From positions 46,703,554 to 46,767,553 of the forward strand of contig OX485803.1 in the NCBI GenBank assembly GCA_950295325.1: a stretch of DNA of 64,000 nucleotides, given 5' to 3'. Made by a program: the position numbers and the translations under genes. Each line of letters opens with the position of its first letter. Position 1 is the stretch's first letter. The DNA comes from Polytrichum commune (taxonomy: Eukaryota; Streptophyta; Polytrichopsida; Polytrichales; Polytrichaceae). Under the pieces are notes generated by a model. That model did not search any database. It was not told the origin of the DNA and was given only the letters and a program-made list of their open reading frames with translations. This document shows, piece by piece, positions 46,880 to 57,459 of this stretch.

Positions 46880-48085
46880 CCAAGAAAACACATGGTCTTT
46901 TGTTGTGGTAGATCTTTCTAATCCCAAAGCTTCACATGCACTAGTTCTTCAATTGTTTCAAAATCATCCCTCAATCTTGCCCAAGTTCACTCAAATCACA
47001 TAATAATCTCAATGTTGACCTAGTCAACTTCACCCTCATGTAACTCTCAACTCTTTTATATTCTACCCACAAAAATTGTGAAGTCATTGCATACCTCATC
47101 TATTACTCATCTATCAAATTCTCATAACTAGCAAAACAATGTACAATTCATGGTGCAACTTTTAGTCAAACTAAATATTGCCCTTAAGAATCCCTTAAAG
47201 ATTTGGTTGCATCAAGGTCAATACCTCTTAATTTATTATACCTATGGAGTTGAAATCTCACCGCAATTAAGACAAGACATTTTCCAAGCTTTCTTTCAAA
47301 TCTCACATTCATAGCTATAACACTTGCGGAGAACCAAGCCTTCAAAATTAGATTACTTAGCTGCAATAGTTTCTAGACCCCTTTGTTTCAGATCTTCATC
47401 GCTCCTTCACGAATCACGCCCTCAATCTTTGTTTGCAAATAATGTACCTTACTAAGAACACTCTTCCAAAATATTGCAATAAGTTGTTTTTTCCATCATG
47501 CACAACAAACCAAAACTCGAGACCAAAAATTTTCTTTCTTTATAAATCAAATGTAAAAGATACAACATTGTGCCTAGTGTATATCCTCACTCCTCCAAGT
47601 AACCTTAACACCCTTAACTTCTCTAATCATTTCGAATCACTCACTCTCTCTCTCTCTCTTAACTCCATAAGTTTTCTTAACACAAAACCCTTCAAAATTG
47701 CTCAAGAATATCTACTTCCTCATACCAACCCTCCAAAATGCCCAAAAGAATGCCTCGCCATCTTTCTTCTACCCCTTAAATCATCTTTCATTTTCTTCAT
47801 TTGGCTGATAAGAAACCATTGGTTTTAAAACATCAGAGATCCCCAAGCGGCTAGGTAATGGCCGCCGCCGCCGCTAGCAGTAAACCTTAACCTTCCCCAA
47901 CCCTCAAGTCCTCCCTATCAAGCACTCCCGGTCTTCAACTCAAGACCGGTTCTCAACTAAACAACTAACTAAAACACGATTAATACAATATCATACTACA
48001 TCCATGTACATGTATACTTGGAGTAGCAATAACACATGTAAATGCCTACGTTTTAAATACTAACTGAACCCACATCATGACAACG
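46880..48085. repeat. Dispersed repeat related to 24150-25460
   Basis: See the shared words listed for the first copy. This copy has a short (CT)n patch at about 47645-47660 and a (GCC)n patch near 47865. Limits are estimates. The plus frame at 47433-47828 lies inside and has no coding features. Confidence 0.45.
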
Positions 48086-48229
48086 GGTGGCTGAAACCTT
48101 GTGGGTGCCAGAAATGGGGAGATCATAATGCAGAATGCACCCTGATTGTAAGAACACAAAGAATGTGGATGCAAAGCAGGTTGTTGGTTGATGTTTGGAG
48201 GAGGGGAAGATTGATACTTATAATGAGAA

Positions 48230-48968
48230 CTACAACTATAGTTACCCAGAAAATTTTTAGACAACTATAACTTGAGAGTCCCAAAATCTGCAAGGAGCCA
48301 ATTGGCGAGTTCTTTCATTTATCTCAAAAAATGAACTGAAATATATTACAATAACTTTTTAAAGAGACCTTATCTTAGAATCAATGTTTGTCACCCATGT
48401 TGGTCCATCCCAAGAAGGAATAAAACTATAGTTAATTGGATTTTTTTAATACATTTTAGGGAACAATTGTAGTTGACTAGAAAATTTTCAAACCAATTTG
48501 AAGAACAACTATAGTTACCTAGAAAAAGTTTAGACAACTATAACTTGAAAGTCCCAAAAATTGTAAGGAGCCAATTGGCGAGTTCTTTCATTTATCTCCA
48601 AAAATGAACTGAAATATATTACAATAACTTTTTAAAGAGACCTTATCTTAGAATCAATGTTTGTCACCCATGTTGGTCCATCCCAAGAAGGAATAAAACT
48701 ATAGTTAACTGGATTTTTTTAATACATTTTAGGGAACAATTGTAGTTGACTAGAAACTTTTCAAACCGATTTGAAGAACAACTATAGTTACTCAGAAAAA
48801 TTTTAGACAACTATAACTTGAGAGTCCCAAACTCTGCAAGGAGCCAATTGGCGAGTTCTTTCATTTATCTCAAAAAATGAACTGAAATATATTACAATAA
48901 CTTTTTAAAGAGACCTTATCTTAGAATCAATGTTTGTCACCCATGTTGGTCCATCCCAAGAAGGAATA
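48230..48968 (+). repeat. 273-bp tandem repeat, about 2.7 copies
   Basis: The word GGAGCCAATTGGCGAGTTC recurs at 48294, 48567 and 48840, exactly 273 bases apart. Copies are nearly identical, so the array is young. Each unit includes the palindrome ACTATAGT twice in the setting AACTATAGTTA. The last copy breaks off after CATCCCAAGAAGGAATA. Confidence 0.95.
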
Positions 48969-49149
48969 GAATCCACCGTTCCTTGGAGCAATTGAACCCA
49001 TTATACTTTAAGTTACTTATAAATAATGAGATCGTGCTCATTGGGTGTTGATTGAGTCCAAGTCCCAAATAGAATTAGGTCTCGAATTTAAAATTATGGA
49101 TAAAAACAAAGGAAAAAGATATAGATGCTTTGATCTAACGTAGTACTAC

Positions 49150-49285
49150 TTTACATCCTGCGCTCAACTTTAGTTAACTAGATATAACTATAGTTAACTA
49201 GATATTTTGGTAGATTGAACTTAAAACAACTATAGTTAACTACATTCTTTGGTAGCTCAAATCACAAACAACTATAGTTATGAAA
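49150..49285 (+). repeat. Cluster of TAACTATAGTTA palindromes
   Basis: Three copies of AACTATAGTTA with TTAACTAGATATT-type surroundings follow the 273-bp array. The same palindrome is a landmark of that array, so this is an older, diverged outlier of it. Confidence 0.7.
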
Positions 49286-50470
49286 GCCAACTAATTAACT
49301 AATAGTGGAATTAGTTGGTTAGTTGTCCAAGGTCTGAAATGGTTGAGAGCTGTGGATATTGATTTTTGTGGCTAGTGACTGTGTGGCAGGTGATTGTGAC
49401 TGCGAAGTTTCGGTGAGGAAGTATGCGGGATAACGAGGGAGTTAGGTTTGGAGTCTCTGCTCTATGGATGTGTGTGTGTGGGGGGGGGGGCACTTTGGTG
49501 TGGGTGGCCATTTTTATGCTAATGCGCATGAATTCCATTTTGGAGGGGGAATATGAAAGTTTGGCAACCTCATGCATTGGTGTATTAGGTGCCATGTGAG
49601 GAGTTGTGAATGCATTGGGATAGTTGCGTTTGGGATGCGATATATATATATATAGTGGGTTGTTATGGTGAGTGTAGTGGGGTGTTGGCAATTGGGGGCA
49701 ACTAGAGTGTGGCGGGTGTTGGGAGTGTCCAAAGTGAGCAACATGGAAGGGTGGGGGTGTGTGTGCGTGCCGCTTACCGGGTATGGCATCTTCGAGGATT
49801 GCTAGGGGCCAAGGCAAGGTGGTGGGTAGTTGGTTGAGGGTGGAAGAGAGATGGCATGTAATGGAAAAGTGCTAGGTAAAACACTATTGTACTGCCATGG
49901 GCAGTTGTGAGAGGAATAAATAAAACAAGGACTTGTACCTCCATGTTCTCTGATGTGGTGCTGGTCTCCTGCATCGGTTCTTGCCTAGCTAGGGTGTTGT
50001 TGCTTGCACCACAGTTGTTGTTTGTTGTGCGAGTTATATATGGAATCATTGTGCTTGAGCAAAAGTTGTGTTTGTGTGTGCTTGCGGTTGACTGAGAGCA
50101 TGGTTGTTTGAATCTCGGGTTATCTTCATGGCCAACATCATGAGGTTGTTGCACTTCTCTGGAGCTATGTGTGGGCGGCCATCATTTGCGCCATGTATCA
50201 ACATATGGATTGTCACCTTCTTATTCTTATTCTTCTTCCTTTTATGCCACTTATTGAATGTTGGTGCATGCGTCCGCCACATCGCCTGGGAAGGTCAAGT
50301 GGAGTGGATCACACTAACCTAGGTGACAAGAGAACGAGTTCAAATTGTCCTTACACCTCCTTTGTGTTATTTCATAATGTCACATGCTACACTAATTCTA
50401 TAGTATCACGCATCCATGTTAACAATACAAAACTCTGTAATATCACGTGCACTTCGTTTACCACAAGTGT
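49286..50470. other. Gene-free stretch
   Basis: No supported gene. A G-run lies at about 49483-49493. Frames at 49311-49817 and 49774-50154 (minus) are rich in His, Thr and Pro in a way expected of non-coding low-complexity sequence. Confidence 0.4.
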
Positions 50471-50482
50471 GATACTACAGAG

Positions 50483-50900
50483 ACCGTAGCTCTCTAGTAG
50501 CTTGGGAATTTTATTATTCTTTTAAAGTGCCTAAATATTTGGGAAATCAATTTCGTTGAGTGTAAAATAAATAAATAAATAAATAAACATTCAAAGAGTG
50601 CCTAAAATCACAATAATGCAAGTGACATTCACTAGAATCCAACACACTAGCATCAAATAACTTCAATAATGCCTTCACGCGGCATTAATCTCACTTATGG
50701 TCTAAAAAAATAACAAGCATGAATTTGCTTCACAAGTCATGCTAACACACAAGCAAACATGAATGAATGTCTAACTTATTTTAAATTAATTTGTGAATAT
50801 GCCCAATTGTAGAATATTACTTTTTGGGCTGCCTAATTTACTTTCATACTTTAATTTAATATTAGGCAGAAAGGTACCCAAGCTGCTAGAGAGCTACGGT
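50483..50900. mobile_element. MITE with 24-bp inverted termini (418 bp)
   Basis: Left ACCGTAGCTCTCTAG then AGCTTGGG; right in reverse complement the same apart from one base. An inner pair (TGCCTAA with AT-rich surroundings) is also inverted. The flanks do not show a clear target duplication. It contains an (AAAT)n patch at 50567-50586. Confidence 0.75.
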
Positions 50901-51314
50901 AGTCCCTCCAAATAGTAACTTTAATTAAGATTAGCCGATGTATGTTACGATCCAACATGGATGAACATGTGTTGGTTCACCTATTTATAGGTGAACACAT
51001 CAAATGGTAAACTATGAAAGGAGGTATGGCACACTACCCAAGTTTCTTTTGAACAAAGTAACTTTACCATTTTGAGAAATGTCGTTGAATTCTTCATTTG
51101 GCAAATGCACATCTAAAAACAATTTGTTCATGGGATACAATTGAGGATCTTCTAGGAACATGAAACTAAGTGACATAACTCATAAATGACGGTGAACTTG
51201 TATAGTCCAAAAAACGGGTGCCATGTGACCCACTTTGGGTATCACGTTTTAACCTTTGGGATTGCAAACCAACTCCTGTTGGAAAATTGATGGACCCAGG
51301 GGTGCTTCCTCTAA

Positions 51315-51775
51315 GGGCCACTTTACACTAGAGCTTGAGGGCCCCTAACCCGTGATACGCAAATTATGTGGTTGGTCAAGAAGTTGGCGACGGACCTTAC
51401 ACCAAACCTTAAGAGCTTGAGGGAATGAAAAAATTACATGACGTCTTACATTGCACCAAATGGATATTGTGTTAGGCTCATAAAAAAGAGATAGCTCTAG
51501 CATAAAATCAAGAGATGTGTCAAAACATCTAATTGTCATTGGCTTTTAAAAATAAAATATTACCATGTTGGGATCTTGGACTACCTATTATGTAGGATTG
51601 TCCATAACATCATATGTTTGCGATCTTTCAACATGGTCCACCCTTACTTTACATCAAGCTTGAGGGCCCAAAACTACAAAATGAGATTTCCATTTCCCAT
51701 GGCATGGCCTGTGATGGTTTAAGGGCCCTTACATTTTTATGGTCACGGCTCTTTGCCCGAGTGTGAAGTAAGCCC
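51315..51775. mobile_element. Tourist-like element (461 bp, TAA duplication)
   Basis: TAA at 51312-51314 and 51776-51778. The left end GGGCCACTTTACACTAGAGC pairs with the right end in reverse complement, GGGCTTACTTCACACTCGGG. It is the same family as the end at 1-33 and related to 2745-3333. No transposase is visible. Confidence 0.75.
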
Positions 51776-51779
51776 TAAC

Positions 51780-52620
51780 TTACTTAACCTTGCATGCGTG
51801 CTTCGGCAAATCTACCGAGTCCCACATCTATATTCACAAGAGACTTGCAAGATAGATAGATAGAAACTCCAACCCCTTTCAAAAGAGACTTGCACATTCA
51901 AACCGGAGCCAAAATGAACTATTCCACTCATTCACCAGCCCGATTGATTCATAGTTGACTTCCACATGTACCACACTCGTATGATTCAAGAGCTTATTCC
52001 CACATGGTGTTCAACCACGGGCTTGTCATTGAGGTAGATGGTGCTAAAGGTGTCACTTTAAGAGCTAAGTTTAGTATCTACCATTATTTGATTGGTAGGT
52101 TGCATGTTTCAAGAGCATTTATAAGGGATTCCAACACACCATGATATGTGTCATTTGAACTTTTGCATGCAAAAGATGTAAGGGTTCACAGTTGTATTGA
52201 TAGGTGATCTAAAACCAACACAGGAGATGCATGGAAAGGTGATGGACATTCTCACATCAATTTGTACGTATAGTGCAAGAGTTTAGGGTGTTGGGTATGG
52301 GTGGGGAGTTGGTTTCAACATGTTTTACCTTGAACTGTAAAATAAAAATCTTCAAAAACCAACATTGGACCTAAAACCAACAATATCTATTGCACCGATG
52401 CATTTAGGAGCTTCAAAGCTATGGGACATTGTAGATAGTGCTACTTTCAGGTCTTATATGAGACGTTAAGCAATAGGTTAAGGTTTGCTTGGTTCCACGT
52501 TGCCCTCTTGGTTCCATCCTTGACAACTATCCGTCCATTTCTTTCATGGGGGACTTTTAATTTTATGTTGTCCCATCCTTGTTCCCCTTCATTTAGCTTG
52601 TTATCTAAAATCTAGCCCAT
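51780..52620. other. Gene-free stretch
   Basis: No supported gene, RNA gene or delimitable repeat. Confidence 0.45.
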
Positions 52621-52635
52621 ATGACAAAGGTGGAT

Positions 52636-53293
52636 GAAGGGGGGGGGGGGGGGTCACTGGCAAAATTTTACCAAACCGCATGAGAAAAAATTTAGGGTAC
52701 TTTTATTTCAAGAGGAAAAAATAATACAAATTTTGGATTTACTATTGCTCGGATGAAATGACCCATAAAATATTAGGTTTAAAAAGGGTACGTGAAAAAT
52801 ATAGGTAGCATTCAATTCTTGTTAACAAAGTAGGGTTTATTATGTTAAGAATGACGAATTTATGTGAGGCTCAATAAATGTCTTTGGATTGGATGAGAAG
52901 TTGCCTTAATTGACTATAAGTAGTCAAATTTAGATGTTGGCAAGCTTGGGGTGGTCACTAAGAGTTTCAAGATAGTGCTACAACCATGTCCAATCAATTT
53001 TATTTGCATGTAGTGTTAATGTATTGTTGTCATTTTATTATGGATTAATATAAAGTATGTCAAAATTCCAACATTTTGATAAATGGCACAATTTTAAAAC
53101 AGAATAGAGTCTATAAAATTAATTCATGGTGTAGATTATATTTACTTACAAGATCTTGCAAAATGCCTCAAAATATCATTTTATCTACTAATAGAGTGCC
53201 AATCATTCAAGAAATTTAGATAAGTAGCCTCTCTTTAATTAACCCCTGACCGCACGTGGTTTACAAAAGTATATAGCTTTGTGATCTCCCTGG
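52636..53293. mobile_element. 8-bp-duplication DNA element, short copy B (658 bp)
   Basis: AGGTGGAT at 52628-52635 and 53294-53301. The left end is G-rich, then GGGTCACTGGCAAAATTTTA; the right end in reverse complement is CCAGGGAGATCAC, then TTTTGTAAACCACGTGCGG. It aligns with 18943-19577 over its length (shared: AACAAAGTAGGGT, GGCAAGCTTGGGG, AACCCCTGACCGCACGTGG). Its G-run has expanded. Non-coding. Confidence 0.85.
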
Positions 53294-55469
53294 AGGTGGA
53301 TGTCTAGTTAGCTAAGGTGCACGAAATCTCCTTTAACTCATACATGCCTAAGGAACTCAAATGTGCCAATATAGATGTGTTTTTGTGGAAATTTTTTTAT
53401 TTGAATTTGATGGGCATTTCTTGATACATTGGTCATGATGTTAGCTGCTATAAAATTTGAAAACCACATTGTTAGCTAGTAATTACATTGGATATAAAAC
53501 CCAAGGGATTTCCAGTGCACACGGTTGGCATCTCTAATGCATTTCCCCCTTCAAACCCCCCCCCCCCCATAATAATTTTAAAAATTGATTTGTTTAAAGA
53601 GTTCAGGGTGTTGACTTAGAGGCCATATCCCCTTGTGATTTTGGGATTTACAGTATGCATCATTTTTTTTTTGAATTTTTGAATTCTTCTTATGTTCTGT
53701 GTGCGACATTTGGCCATTAACATTTGGACTAAAAATTATACTAATCGGTTGAAGGGAACTAATTGTCAATGATCAACAATATGTGACTAGGAAGGATCAA
53801 ATAAAAGTTGTGACTTTCAACATTCTATAGAAATTAGATATACCTTGATCCATGTTATCTTGATGTCATTGGGCTCATAATGTGATTGCTCATGCAAACA
53901 AAATATTGGGTAGTTAATTTGGGTTAGGTAAAGGGACCTTATTGTTCAGAACATCCGCGATAGGCACTTCTACCTTAATGCAAACCCTCTCTATATATAA
54001 AAGTTGGTTTAGACCACAGTGAAGAAGTGCCTACAGTGAAGAAGTACATTCGTAGATGGTCCAAATTTTGCTTTAATGGATTTAATTTAATTTCTTTGCA
54101 TTATGGTTTAGTACGTATTTTTGATTTAGCACACATATGTGGTTTATTCTTTATACAATTTTTGTCTTATTTCAGGTTGGGGAACAATCTCTTGAGCTAT
54201 GTTATGTTTGCTACAAATATTTGTGACTTCACCGAGTTGGCAACCATCTTACTTTGTTTGTTCATCTATACAACTACAATGAGCTACATATGATAGCAAT
54301 TGTCTTTTATTTTATGAAAACTACATATGATAGTAATTGTCGAATTTCTTCATTTTTCCTTACAAAATGACATTTGCTTAAATTCTTGTGATTTTTCCAA
54401 GTGTAGTTTTTCCAAGTACTTACTAAGGACAAATAGCTACATCTTTATTGATCCATCGTGCAGATGGAAGACTTCCAAGCTGATGATGAAATTGAAATTT
54501 AAAATTTATTAGTGTTTAGTAAATAAAAATGACTATGCGATTGTCAATTCTTATTGTTGCAGATGGTGGTTTTAAAAAAAAAAGAATGATGAAGTGGTGA
54601 TGCGTTGATTTCATCTTCAGAGTCAACTTGTTTTTATACTTTGAATTTGAGGGATTTGAATGATTTGGTTTACAATAAAGCCTTAACGCAGTGTGCCAAT
54701 CCCAAGTCTAGTATGAGTGTTGTTTTTTATATTCAAATTAATGTCAAAATATATTGTGATTACACTGGAATGAAAATGTGTAACAAAACATAGTAATGTA
54801 TTTGTGACATTCTTGCAATAATTTTGCAATGGTTTATTTTCAAATTATCTATTGACATGGATGTTGAAAACTTTATCCAATAGTATTTTTCCAATGTGTG
54901 AATTATGATCCATGGAAGGTTAAACATATTATATTGAGGTGGTTCATATCATCAATCATAGTTTCCAAGTATTTTCATTATCAAACATCTATCGTTTTGA
55001 AATTTTGTGTGATTGATGTTTTTGAAACCAACTGACTCACTGAAATTTTTATGGAAATCTAGAATGATACTTCAATCTCAATTGCCCATGTGACAATTTT
55101 TGGATTGATGAATGAGAACTAGCGTACTTATCCACCAAAAACAAGCTTCTTGAAATAATATGCTTGGTATATTCATATTCATTTCAAAATTTCCTATCGC
55201 ATGGGCTATGAGGATGGACTATAGGTTATAAATGCTAGATTCTAAATCCTCATAGTTTTGACGAAACACAACAAGTCATGCAAATTGAATCATCAATAAT
55301 GTTGTAATGACCTTGATGGTAGCAACGAGTGAAGAAATTAAAACAAAAAAAATGATGGTTTTTCATGGAATTAATAATGCAAGAAAGTGTTTGACCAATC
55401 AAGGGTTAAAAGTCTAATGAGCAATGCATTATGGAAATGAAATTCCAATAGAATGTTTATTTACTAAGT

Positions 55470-55494
55470 GAAAGTGAAAGTGAAAGTGAAAGTG
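55470..55494. repeat. (GTGAAA)n microsatellite
   Basis: Four tandem units of GTGAAA type. Confidence 0.8.
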
Positions 55495-55580
55495 GACATA
55501 TATATTGGCATTTGGACCTTGAAGGTGGATGCACTTAAGATGGGTTTTATAGACCAATGAATGGGAAGAACCGGCCACTA

Positions 55581-55799
55581 CACTAAATATTTTATTTAAG
55601 ATCACTTACTATTTGAAATTACACAATGCTACAATAATTTATTGTATATTATCTCATTTTATGCCAACAAAGATCAAACTTGTTCTTTGGACATTATACA
55701 ACATTGACATCTTTATGTGGTAAAAAATTCATTAATAATAAAAATATATATCATTTTTTAACTCTAAATAATAAGTGATACAAAATACAATATTTAGTG
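55581..55799. mobile_element. TA-duplicating MITE, short copy (219 bp)
   Basis: TA at 55579-55580 and 55800-55801. The left end CACTAAATATTTTATTTAAG pairs with the right end in reverse complement, CACTAAATATTGTATTTTGT. ATCACTTA-TATTT follows in both, so the arms exceed 30 bases. The termini match the family at 2739, 14970 and 43407. Confidence 0.8.
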
Positions 55800-56098
55800 T
55801 AATAAAAAATGATTTGATCAAGTTTGAAAAATAACAAGTTGAAATTCAAGACTTTAAGAAAATTACCAATCATTTTTCATGTTCGAAAAAATTCTTAAAT
55901 TAATAAAAAAATTCCCGGAAGATGTTAACATGTCCCCGGTTGAACTTAGAAACATTGAGCTCCACCGGGTAGGGCAGGGCAGGGCGGGGCAAATGGGCAG
56001 GCGGGGCGTGCAGGCAGGGAGGGCGCGCGGGTGGATGGGCAGGCAAAAGTGGGGGCAGAGGCGGGGGCCCTCTTTTGAGGGGCCCTTAGAGACGAGGG

Positions 56099-56781
56099 CG
56101 GGATAGACTCAATGATACATTTTTTTTTCTTTCTCTTTTTCAATTTTCCCAATCTCGTCCGCCATGCAAACCATTACCTCAAATAACCTTGTCGTGGGCT
56201 GAAACTCTTGACTAATTGGTGCACTTCTTCACTGTAAATTAAACCGACCCTAAGTATCCATCACATCCATTTTCTATCAAGCTTTGAACAGTTGACGACA
56301 CCGCAAGTCGTGGTTTACGGTGATGGTAGCTTGTCTGCAGGTGAGCAACAATAGCAACAGTTGAGACAATGGATGTACCAGTAAAGTATCCGGCAGGGGT
56401 TGACTATTATCTAAAAGCCTGGTGGGATAGACTCAATGATACAAAATTTTAATACTCATTTCTCCCAGTCTCATCCGCCATACAAACCGTTACCTCAAAT
56501 AACCTTGTCTTGGGCTGAAACTCTTGACTAACTGGTGCACTTCTTCACCGTAATCTGAACCAGCCCCAAATATCCATCCCATCCATTTCATTTTTTTTTT
56601 GCATCAAACTTTGAACAGTTGACGGCACCACAAGTCGTGGTTTACGGTGATGGTAACTTCGCTAGTCTGCAGGTGAGCAGCAGCAGGAGCAGCAGTTGAG
56701 ATAATGGCTGTCCTAGTAAAGTGTATGTCTGCCAGGGGTAGACTTGTAACTTAAAGGCCAGTGGGATAGACTCAATGATAC
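56099..56781 (+). repeat. Two tandem copies of a unit of about 330 bp
   Basis: GATAGACTCAATGATAC recurs at 56102, 56426 and 56765. In between, both copies have CTCAAATAACCTTGTC, GTGCACTTCTTCAC and AAGTCGTGGTTTACGGTGAT in order. Copies differ by a few percent and by small length changes. Confidence 0.9.
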
Positions 56782-57029
56782 GGGTGTGCTCTTAACAGTA
56801 CACATAATATACTGGGCCTGGAGCAGGCTGGCCTCTAATAAATTCCACTTATCATTCCCCACCCTCACCCTGACAACCCCGTACTCTCAAGATAGCTTGG
56901 TATCAGTTTTGGAAGCTTTTCCCAGTTTCCCATCAAGCCTGGTTTGGTTTTTGATGAGGCCGCATTTTATTTTGCAGATATTTGCTGGGCTGTGTTGTTT
57001 CAAATGTCGCTATGGTCAATGACCGGGGA

Positions 57030-57330
57030 GAACCGGCAGTTAGTTACAAATGAACCGGTGGAGTTTGAGAAATAACCAAACGGTTGAAGTTCATCAAGAC
57101 TGCAGGAAAATTACCGATCATTTTCGAGGAATCTATAGAATATACCCCAATTTAATAAAGGAACAGTGGAGGATGTCCACATGTAACTGGTTGGACTTGC
57201 AAACGTTAGGATCTCAACTGATTGTGTCCAAAAATCTCCCCGATCACTGGTTATGGTAGATGGGTCTTAAATGGCTCGTTCTCATAACCAGATCCCTAGG
57301 TTTGATGGGCATGTGGTTCAGTGAGGGTTC
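57030..57330 (+). repeat. Dispersed repeat related to 62490-62700, possible copia gag start
   Basis: It shares GAGTTTGAGAAA, CTGCAGGAAAA, GAGGAATCTA, TTGGACTTG and AGGATCTCAAC with 62490-62700 in order. Shortly after (57272-57325) the plus strand reads MARSHNQIPRFDGHVV. This resembles the 'IPRFDGH' opening of plant Ty1/copia gag, but only this phrase fits before a stop. Low certainty. Confidence 0.35.
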
Positions 57331-57459
57331 AAAGAGCAAACATCATCATAAACACACATGTCAAAAACAGACTCGACTACGTTGTCTTCCAATATTGACA
57401 ACTACTCTACACTCAATAGTGAACACGACGAGGAGGACATGTGTATCTGGTTAAGAAAT

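Larger units (their letters stand above)
54008..56243. mobile_element. Possible longer element with TTTAGAC...GAAGAAGTGC ends
   Basis: TTTAGACCACAGTGAAGAAG at 54008 is inverted at 56210-56243 (reverse complement GGTTTAATTTACAGTGAAGA). The ends relate to those of 39767-40147. There is no coding content or clear duplication, and the right copy also belongs to a tandem repeat, so the pairing may be by chance. Confidence 0.3.

Noticed and set aside
49311-49817. 168-codon minus frame rich in His/Thr/Pro
   Set aside because: A second minus frame overlaps it with similar composition; it reflects CA/GT-rich sequence and not coding selection.
55879-56106. 75-codon frame rich in Gly/Arg (GRAGQMGRRGVQAG)
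   Set aside because: It comes from a degenerate GGGCAGG tandem patch; the opposite strand is equally open.
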